DNA of 64,000 nucleotides from Euphorbia lathyris. Lineage: Eukaryota > Streptophyta > Magnoliopsida > Malpighiales > Euphorbiaceae. How positions within the stretch are numbered: the first letter of the stretch is position 1; each line of letters opens with the position of its first letter. The translations under genes were made by a program, and so were the position numbers. The notes beneath the pieces were generated by a model, which was not told the DNA's origin, did no database searches, and saw only the letters and a program-made list of their open reading frames with translations. Positions 56,571 to 64,000 of the stretch are shown in pieces. The DNA lies in the NCBI RefSeq assembly GCF_963576675.1, contig NC_088916.1, positions 9,439,001 to 9,503,000 on the forward strand, written 5' to 3'.

Positions 56571-57343
56571 TTTTTTTTTTTTTTGGTAAGAAGGGAAGAA
56601 AAAAAAACAAACAAACAAAAACCTAACCCGGGATCAGTCTAGGAAGACTGACCCCAATCCTATCCTCAAGAAGAGAAGGTAATAGAAAAGAAGGAGGAAC
56701 GGAAAGGGTAGAAACACCTAACATCCCCCCATGCCCAGCAGCTGCCAAGCGATCCGCCACGCGGTTTTGCTCCCTATAAATATGGGAGAAGGTAAGAGAA
56801 TCGAAGGCAGGACGAAGCCTCAAGATGGCTTTAATGAGATTCTGACTCTTAAGACAAACAGCCTGTCTATCCGAAATCCTGTTGATAGCCTCCAAATTGT
56901 CAGACTCCACCGAAAGTCTTTTAACACCCATGCGAATGGCGAGTTTAATGCCAGACAAGATCCCCCAGAGCTCTGCAGTAAAGGAGGAGCCCGTACCTAA
57001 GTTATGGGTAAACCCAGCCAGCCAGGCGCCACCAGCATCCCGAAGAACTCCACCAGCAGCAATTCTGCCATTACTAAGGCAGGAGCCATCCGTATTCAAC
57101 TTGACAACCCCTTCCCTGGGCTTCCTCCAACCAACTAACTGGACCTCTTTAACCGGGGAGGGGTGAACCAGGGGCTCTCCTTCAAAACTCTTTGTAATAA
57201 CAGAGAGTTTTTTCGAGAAGTAAAACTGGAGGTCAGGAATAAAGACAGTCTTCTCAGCAAATAACTCTTCATTCCTCCATTTCCACATTTGGTGACAAAT
57301 AATAGCGAAGAGAATAGCCCCGTGCTCCATACTGGCCAACAAA
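56571..57343 (-). mobile_element. 5'-truncated L1-type LINE in the 3' LTR
   Basis: Poly(A) tail (T14 at 56571-56584 on plus) and the LINE 3' end on the minus strand. Flanked by short ttatata repeats (56562-56568 and 57344-57350), a candidate duplication. It is related to, but diverged from, the LINE at 34545. Confidence 0.88.
56623..57343 (-). pseudogene. LINE RNase H fragment
   Basis: The frame reads MEHGAILFAIICHQMWKW, KLNTDGSCL (first Asp), GGAWLAGFTHNLGTGSSF, AELWGILSGIKLAI (Glu), VESDNLEAI (Asp), HIYREQNRVADRLAAAG and ends RLIPG. All RNase H acidic residues are kept and the frame is open, but everything 5' of this domain is gone. Codons upstream of 57343 belong to the LTR. Confidence 0.88.
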
Positions 57344-57753
57344 TTATATAATTTTTGGTAAGTTATCTTTACAGATAACATTTTACCAAAAATCATATAT
57401 ATACAATAAAAAGGTTTTGATTGTTTGGTGGTTTTCGATTAATTTTGAGCAAGCGTTTTAATTCCTTTAAGGCTTGATCTAATCGACTTAGTGGACTGAC
57501 TAGAGGCTTCACCACTAGAGAAGCTTTAATACCTGATTGGAATCTACAAGAGGTATTTGTTCCGATCTCGTAGTATAAATATCAATTTGATTATTAAAGA
57601 ACTTAATGATCTTGGTTAAGGATTTGATGTCAGACATCGGATGTTTGACTGTTTATCAGAGTGATTGGATCACACTGATTGTTTGTTTAGGGAAAATTTT
57701 TGAAATTCGTCTCCTAAATACCAACATGTTTCCGCTTCAAATCCTTCACCTTC

Positions 57754-59560
57754 CAGGCATTCTACTCCGCCTGGAATGACTGAGGCCACTACACCGAGCA
57801 AAGGCAAAGCTGGCCAAGCCACCTCCTCTAAAGGAAAGCCGACCAAAGTCAGAACCTATACTAAGGTCTTCGAAAACGTTAGAGAGTGGAAGATTGACCA
57901 CTCAAGGTGGTTCTCTGAGGCTTTCGTAGAAACCGAGCAACCATTCTGTGAATGGATATCGAAGAATGGCTGGATCGAGCTGTTCTCAATCAGAGATCCA
58001 ACTTACCCTGACTTAGTAAGGGAATTCTACCATAATCTGCGGGTTGCTGACGATAACCAGGACCACCTAGTAACTGTGGTAAAAGAGAAAACAATTTTTG
58101 TCAACCCTACCTACCTTGCCAACTTGCTGAAACTGAAGAATGAAGGAACAAAACTGAGGAGGACTGGTGATCATGAAGGAACTGGGTACTCTGCCACCTT
58201 CTGCAAGCCCGCTGGCCATTCTGGAGAAATCTCCAGTTCCTCAATGGACCAGCACCAAAAGATGGCACACTACCTGCTGACAAATTATATCTTCCCGAAG
58301 ATAAATTGCACCAGCTCAGCAACAAACTTTGAGCAATGCTTCATATGGCATATGCTAACCTACAAGCCCATCAACATGCCAGTTTTCTTAATTGCCGGCT
58401 TCCAAAGGAGCACTGGAACTCTAAGGCTGGGCTCACTCATTACTAGAATCCTCATAGACCATCAGATTGACCTATCCGAGGAAACTGAGGCCTAAGGCTC
58501 TGAGATCACACCTGCTGCGCTGCGTGCCTTGAAGTTTGACCAACCGATTAAGAAAGCCAAAGGTGCTGATCAGCCTGCTGAGGAGACTGTCCCAAAGAAG
58601 GGCAAAAGAACAAAGGCTCCAGCTGCCCGTAAAAGGAAAGCTGTTGGGACTCCTTCAAAAGATGCTGAGTCTCCGGCCAAGAAGTTGAAGTCAGTTGCTC
58701 AAAAAGGTCAGGAGAGACCTAAGTCAGCTGAGAAGAGAAGCAGGCAAGATGAGCCTGATACAGAAGAAAGAATGGATGCTGATGAGCAACCTCTAAAGAA
58801 GAAGAAGTCTTCAGAGCTGACCCCTATTGATGCTATCCCCACTGACTTCATTGTTCCTGGTGATTCTCACTTTACACAATGTCAGGGAACTGAAGCTGAG
58901 CATCAAGAAGACGGTGTGCAACTAGATGATCAGTTCATCACACAGCTTGAAGAAGAGCTAGAAGAAGACGAAGGGAATGATCAACAGGAGGAAGAAGAAA
59001 GTGGTCAGGATGACACTGAGGAGACAGCCAGTGAAGAGGAAACTGCTAACCCAACTAATACTGAGTTGGCTGCAGATGAAGAACAAGAACAAACTGACCA
59101 GCTCAATGCTGATCAAGAAGAGACTTCTCCTCCTCACTCAGTAGAGTCTATCCCAGCTGACACTACACCTCCTCGAAGAAGAAGACTAGTAAAGGCAAGT
59201 CAGACAACTGTCATTGACCTTCCTATCCAGAAGCCGACCAAAGACCCTTCTACACTTAAGCTAAAATTCTTCAGCAAACAAACTTCTTCTTCTATGCCAG
59301 CTTCTCTTGAAAAACAAGCCTCTATTTCTTCACTACAAGAACAAGCCGACTTGAATGCTTCTGCCAACCCTACAAGCCAAACCGAGCAAGTTCTCGATAA
59401 TGTTGCTGCTCCAAGCACTGTGCTGACTCAGGAAATTCCTGCCACTGTCAGCACTGAACCTAGTCAGCCTACTTCTGCCCCAACAATCATTCCTGCCGAT
59501 AAATCACCTCTACAAGAGAACCAAGTGCAGATTGAAAACCCCCTTCCAGTCACTGACCAT
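57754..59560 (+). pseudogene. Third (env-like position) ORF of Sirevirus element 1, main part
   Basis: This continues in register from 47319. About 240 residues resemble the 'putative plant transposon protein' domain of plant retroelements: PFCEWISKNGWIELF, YPDLVREFYHNLRV, TIFVNPTYLANLLKL, FPKINCTSSATNF and YKPINMPVFLIAGF. An in-frame TAA at 58493-58495 interrupts it. The remainder (to 59560) is low-complexity: Lys/Pro-rich basic stretches, then Glu/Gln-rich acidic ones, then Ser/Thr/Pro. No transmembrane helix or signal peptide is obvious, so an envelope role is not supported here. The last codons before the stop come from the foreign LTR, so the true C-terminus is missing. Confidence 0.7.
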
Positions 59561-60958
59561 TGTTGAAACACCTTTCCACAAGATTTTGATTTGACAAAAT
59601 CATCCATGATTAAGAGGGAATTAAATTTAAATGCTTTGATTGTACTAATATGTTTGTTGAATCTTGAGTGCAACAATATATAAAGTAAAAGACAGGACAA
59701 AAGTCAGCACAAGCGAAGCTGAGTAGAAAAAAACTCAGCATGACAGTATGGAAGCTGAGTGGAGTTAAAGTTCAGAAACAAAACAAAGCTGACTAAAGTT
59801 AAAGACCTCGTCAGGAGCGTTTAAAACAAAACAGAGCTGACCTCGGAGGAACTCAGCATGAACCATAAACAAACGGAGCTAAGTGTTCATCAGGACAGCA
59901 TGAAGGACTCATTCTACTAAAAGACAAAGTCTGCCAATCATCTGCACCAATAATTGGTACCTCGAAAATACCTAAGAAGACTAATTCTGAAAGTCATGGG
60001 ACGTTGGATTATTGGAAACAGACAACTGTCACAAACAAACAAAACAGACGCTAAAAGACAACCTGACGCCTGAAGTAAAACAGAAGCAGGGAATGGTGTG
60101 CAATCTGAAGATTTCCAGAAAATGTTCCCCAAAAGAGCCGTTTTGGTTGCAACGGTCAAGACATTTTAAACAATCAAGTCCACAGGTTTTCGTCTATAAA
60201 AGGACAATCGAAGAACCAAAAGTACAGAGATAGACAAGCATCAAAAAGAAAAATACAAGAGAGAAAGGTTCAAAAGCACTCAAATACAAAAAGAATCTTA
60301 CACCCACGTTACTATTCTATGTGTAAATGCTAGATTGAGTTGTAATCATCTAAAGTGTTCCTTAGTTCACAAAGGAACAAGTCTGTGATCAATAGTAATA
60401 TTGAGAGAGTAAAAGCTGAGTGCTAGGTTGTTAGCATTTCAGTTGTAGAGAAATCTAGGTGCTGGGTTGTAGCGCTTAGTAGGAGTTGAGTAGACGAATA
60501 GAGGAAGGTACTCTTGCATATTCAACTGCCTTGTAATTGGTTTGTGCTCTACCGTTAAAGAGCTCAGTATTGGATTCAAAAAGCCCAGAGGACTCTGGGG
60601 ACTAGACGTAGGCAGAGAGGCCGAACCAGGATAAGTGATACTGAGTAATCTCTGAACTCTCTCTTATATTGTATGTGTTGTGTGCTAAATTTACTCAGCA
60701 TATAAATTGCCTAAGCTAACCTTGAGTAAATAAGTGGTGCTGAGTTAGAAGCTGACCTCCAAGAGTGTCATTTCTCAACTCACAAGAAAACAACTTTAGT
60801 CAACATCTGACTAAAGCTGTCTTCGAACATATCTCACCAAGCTGACCAAAAGCAGAGTTAATAAACTCTTAAAATAACTTCCAGTCAGCTTAATTAAAAA
60901 AAGAAAAAGTTATATTAGTTCCTAACCCCCCCTTGGAACTAATTATCAGGGACCAACA
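59561..60958 (+). repeat. 5' LTR of Sirevirus-like element 3
   Basis: Starts TGTTGAAACACC and ends ACCAACA. 1398 bp with a TATA box at 60195. It shares ends and a 'gaggaaggtactcttg' block with the LTR of element 1 but differs over much of its length. Confidence 0.9.
60195..60202 (+). promoter_or_regulatory. LTR TATA box, element 3
   Basis: TATAAAAG at the same relative place as the TATAAATA of the element 1 LTR. Confidence 0.65.
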
Positions 60959-60960
60959 AG

Positions 60961-60972
60961 TGGTATCAGAGC
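60961..60972 (+). other. Primer-binding site of element 3
   Basis: TGGTATCAGAGC, two bases after the LTR, as in element 1. Confidence 0.9.
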
Positions 60973-61021
60973 AAAAAGCTCACTACTCAGAGATTTAACA
61001 ATCTTGAGCTGATCCCTAAAA

Positions 61022-62814
61022 ATGGGTGAGAATAGCACTCATTTCCTCCCTGGAAACCAAACAACACAGATACTCCCTGAGGGATTATCAATCACTAGAC
61101 CACCCCTATTCTTTGGATCAAATTACACATTCTGGAAGAATAGGATGAAGAACTTTATTCAAGCCACAAACATGAGTGCATGGCTTGCAATTGTTCAAGG
61201 TCCACATGTGCCATACAAAACTATTAACAATGAGAAAATTGTTAAGAGTGAGGCTGAGTGGACAGAGGATGACCTCAGAAAATTGCAAAATAATGCTTCG
61301 GCTATAAATATGCTTCACTGTGCGTTAGATGCTGCAGAATACAATAAGATTTCAGGTTGTGAGTCAGCACAGGAGATTTGGAAGAAGCTTGAAGTAACCT
61401 ATGAAGGCACAAGCAAAGTTAAGGAGTCTAAAGTCAATCAACATATGAGACTCTACGAGTTGTTTGAGATGAAGGAAAATGAAGACATCTCAGAAATGAA
61501 CGCAAGGTTCACAAACATTATAAATGAGCTAAAAAGGCTTGGAAAGAACTTCACTGAAGAAGAACAGGTGAAGAAGATTCTGAGAAGTCTGCCCAAGAGC
61601 TGGCAAGCAAAGAAAACAGCCGTAGAGGAAGCTCAAGACTTGACTACCTACAAATATGATGAGCTGATAGGATTCTTGCTGACCCATGAAATCTCTATGA
61701 AAAACTTTGAAGCCAAAGAAAAGAAAAATCAGAGGATAAGAAACAAAAATCCCTTGTCATGAAAGCAGACTCAACTGAAGCTGAGTCAACCGATGATGAG
61801 GAGTTGGCCATGTTCACCAGAAAGATGAAAAAGCTGTTCAGAAGAAATGATAGAAATGGCAAAAGATCATTTAGAAGAAATGATAAGTACAAAGCTGAGT
61901 CAAGCGACAAGTACAAGAAGGACAGCTCGAAATCTGTCACATGTTTTGAGTGTCATCAAACCGGGCACATTAAGTCAAGCTGTCCCAATCTCAAGAAAGA
62001 AAAGAAGGGAAGCAAAAAGGCTATGGTAGCCACATGGAGTGACAGTGATGAGTCAACATCATCTGAAGCTGAGCAAAATGAAACAGCCAACATATGTTTT
62101 ATGGCAGATGATGGAGCTGACCAATCCCAGTCTGAGCATGCTGACCTTTCTGATGAAACTGACCAAGAGAATCACAACAATGAGGTAACATCTTTACTTG
62201 TGCTTAGAAATGAAATGGCGAATGCCCTGAGTGACTTATATACACTAACAAAGAAGTGTAACAAAAAGATTAAGGCACTCAGCAGGCGTTGTGATGAGAT
62301 TGAAGAGGTCAAACTGAGTGATCTCCGATATCTTCTCCAGGACAACTCTGACTTGCATACCAATATGCAAATCTTACATAAGTTTGTCACGGAGGTCCAA
62401 TCTGAGTCAAAGAAGCTTAGAAAGGATATCACACACTTACAAAGTCAAGGGAAAGGCTTAAATAGAAATAAAGCTCATGCTGAGTATGCAAATAATAGTC
62501 AGCATAAGCAAGTCACTCAATGTGAATATTGTGGAAAATGGGGACACACAAAGGATGTGTGTTGGCATAACAAGCGGACTGTCCAATGTGACTTCTGCGG
62601 AAGAAAAGGACATACCACAAAAATATGTTGGCATGCCCAACACCATAATGCTGATTATACTCAGTTCAACCCACAAAGAATACTTTTTTGTGACTTCTGT
62701 GGTAAACCAGGACACACTATAAAAGTATGCCGTCATAAGTTGAAACATGATTTTGCACCTGTCTACACTAACAAGAAAGGACCCAAAAGAAATTGGGTAC
62801 CTAAAAATGAATAG
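61022..62814 (+). pseudogene. Gag of Sirevirus-like element 3, one frameshift
   Basis: Part 1 (61022-61762) matches the element 1 gag: FGSNYTFWKNRMKNFI, NKISGCESAQEIWKKLEV. A 1-nt change in an A-run near 61728 shifts the frame, and the protein continues from 61759 to 62814. It has four CCHC knuckles: CFECHQTGHIKSSC, then after an acidic stretch and a helix (VLRNEMANALSDLYTLTKK) CEYCGKWGHTKDVC, CDFCGRKGHTTKIC and CDFCGKPGHTIKVC. Element 1 has three. Ends WVPKNE, TAG. The extra C-terminal knuckles could bind RNA or act elsewhere; this is not known. Confidence 0.88.
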
Positions 62815-64000
62815 TTTGAACTGCAGGTCAGCTTGACATGCGTGGAGAAGTCAAAACTATGGTATATAGACAGCGCATGCTCAAGGCATATGACAGGTGA
62901 TGAAACTCAGTTCATCACACTAGAGCTTAAACGAGGTGGAAGTGTAAGCTTTGGAGACAACAAGAAGGGTAAGATAGTCGGTTCAGGTACTATCGGAGGT
63001 AACCCAACCATTGAGTATGTCTCCTTAGTTAAAGGTCTAAGATACAACCTGTTAAGTGTAGCTCAGCTTTGCAAAAGCGGCAGAAGAGTTGTATTTGATG
63101 ATACTAAGTGTCAAATACTCGAGGGAAATACAAATGAATTGATTTTAACTGCCCCTCGCGTAGAAAATGTATATATGTTGAACTTGGAAAAACAGTTTTC
63201 TAAAAATATATGCTTAGTATCTAAAGAGGACAACTCCTGGCTATGGCATAGAAGACTTGGGCATGTCAGCATGGATCTTCTTGCCAAATTAGCTAGAAAG
63301 CAATTAGTTGAGGGATTACCCAAATTAAAGTTTGAAAAAGATCAGCTATGTAAAGCCTGTCAGCAAGGAAAACAAACTAAAAAGTCATTTCATAGTAAAA
63401 ATGTCGTCTCAACCAAAAGGCCATTGGAATTACTACACTTAGATCTTTTCGGACCTATCCAGCCACTCAGCTTGGGAGGTAAGAAATTTTCTTTGGTTAT
63501 TGTAGATGATTTCTCTCGGTATACTTGGATCATCTTGCTTAGTAGCAAGGATGAAACCTTTGAGATGTTCACCACATTGGTCAGAAAGCTTGAAAATGAC
63601 AAAGACCTAAAAGTAGCTCACATTAGAAGCGACAATGGTGGAGAATTCAAAAATCAACAGTTTGATGAATTCTGTGAAACCTGTGGTATTGACCATAATT
63701 TCTCTGCTCCAAGAACACCTCAACAAAATGGGGTTGTTGAAAGGAAAAATAGAACCATTGTTGAAATAGCTAGGACGATGCTGAGTGAAAATAGGCTTCC
63801 AAAGTACTTCTGGGGTGAAGCTGTTCACACAGCATGTTATATACTGAATAGGGCTCTAGTCAGACCTACACTTAAGAAAATCCCATATGAACTTTGGAAA
63901 GGTCGAAAGCCCAACATTGGATACTTTCGTGCCTTTGGTTGTAAGTGTTTTATACTCAATACAAAAGACAACCTTGCTAAATTTGATGCTAAAGCTGATG
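62815..64000 (+). CDS. Pol of Sirevirus-like element 3, N-terminal part (PR and IN)
   Basis: Here pol is in the same frame as gag, directly after the TAG, and stays open to the window end. It has protease WYIDSACSRHMTGDE, an integrase finger (HRRLGH, CKACQQGK), and the integrase core ([24 protein letters not shown]). The reverse transcriptase and RNase H would lie beyond 64000. There is no obvious ATG start of its own before the protease; pol expression past the gag TAG needs readthrough, bypass or reinitiation. Confidence 0.88.

Larger units (their letters stand above)
47320..57748 (+). mobile_element. Ty1/copia element 2 nested in the third ORF
   Basis: Two LTRs (TGTAAGTGTTG ... ATCCTTCA) bracket a gag-pol and are flanked by an exact 5-bp duplication, ccttc (47315-47319 and 57749-57753). 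The LTRs differ by only scattered bases apart from a LINE insertion in the 3' copy, so the insertion is fairly young. It is a different copia lineage from the surrounding Sirevirus-like elements: a single zinc knuckle, no third ORF and ~2-kb LTRs. Confidence 0.95.
55021..57748 (+). repeat. 3' LTR of copia element 2, carrying a LINE insertion
   Basis: Nearly identical to 47320-49292, except for a LINE fragment at 56571-57343 and a small hairpin difference near 56527-56549. Without the LINE its length would match the 5' LTR. Confidence 0.93.
40472..59560 (+). mobile_element. Sirevirus-like Ty1/copia element 1, interrupted
   Basis: The order is LTR (40472-41814), PBS (41817), gag (41877-43619), pol (43631-46751, PR-IN-RT-RH), a ~500 bp spacer, then a third ORF (47255 onward) as in Sireviruses, which carry an extra gene behind pol. 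A 1.3-kb LTR and a zinc-knuckle-rich gag also fit that genus. It is inserted at the 5' end of the LINE. The third ORF is split by another copia element (47320-57748), and the remaining 3' part runs directly into a foreign LTR at 59561. No 3' LTR of its own is in the window. Confidence 0.85.
59561..64000 (+). mobile_element. Sirevirus-like Ty1/copia element 3, 5' part
   Basis: 5' LTR (59561-60958), PBS (60961), gag (61022-62814) and the first part of pol (62815 on). It is a relative of element 1 with clearly similar proteins but a diverged LTR, so a separate insertion. It interrupts or abuts the third ORF of element 1 (left flank accat, 59556-59560). The 3' half lies beyond the window. Confidence 0.9.

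Noticed and set aside
59561..60958. This LTR as the 3' LTR of the element starting at 40472
   Set aside because: It is clearly diverged from the LTR at 40472, has no polypurine tract before it, and is followed directly by a PBS and gag. It is the 5' LTR of a separate element.
40472..64000. Integrated pararetrovirus or other virus
   Set aside because: Domain order PR-IN-RT-RH, Met-tRNA PBS and LTRs show Ty1/copia retrotransposons. No movement or coat protein is present.

Overview
This window reads as intergenic DNA from a eudicot plant nuclear genome. It is AT-rich, split by introns, and packed with nested transposable elements of classes typical of higher plants: Sirevirus-type and other Ty1/copia LTR elements, L1-type and RTE-type LINEs, a BED-finger hAT transposon, Mutator-type and Tourist-type MITEs, a Helitron and a tRNA-derived SINE. 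I cannot name the species. Only two host genes are convincing: an intronless AP2/ERF transcription factor (6408-6857, minus) and a three-exon chloroplast protein matching the PSB33 / Rieske-fold family (30814-32926, minus).

Layout. 1-6250 holds MITEs, a ~2 kb Mutator-type element (1582-3548) with a nested hAT-type MITE, a LINE endonuclease fragment and an unclassified repeat. 6400-7150 is the ERF gene and its promoter. 7150-11740 is repeat relics, with a Mutator-type MITE at 10942-11458. 11748-15818 is an almost complete hAT transposon with a perfect 8-bp target duplication and a damaged transposase. 15968-22260 carries a pogo-like relic, a LINE RNase H relic, a Tourist-like element and several foldback elements. 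22261-25314 is a Helitron (minus) with textbook ends. 26269-27284 is a 5'-truncated LINE copy with a 17-bp target duplication. 27680-30440 is MITEs, tandem repeats and a SINE. 30600-33100 is the PSB33-like gene. 33085-33935 is a foldback repeat split by an RTE LINE tail.

34545-64000 is one nested stack. A nearly full-length L1-type LINE (minus, 34545-40471) is cut at its 5' end by a Sirevirus-like copia element (plus, from 40472; LTR, gag, pol, then a third ORF). The third ORF is split by a second copia element (47320-57748, TSD ccttc), whose 3' LTR carries another LINE fragment (56571-57343). A second, diverged Sirevirus copy (59561 to past the window end) abuts or interrupts the 3' part of that third ORF.

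The best candidate for something under-described is the third ORF of the Sirevirus-like element. It lies about 500 bp beyond the pol stop, the gap is full of stops, and it is preceded by what looks like a complete plant core promoter (TATAAATA, pyrimidine-rich leader, first downstream ATG). This suggests its own transcript rather than readthrough from pol. All function statements are from sequence reading and family knowledge; no search was run.
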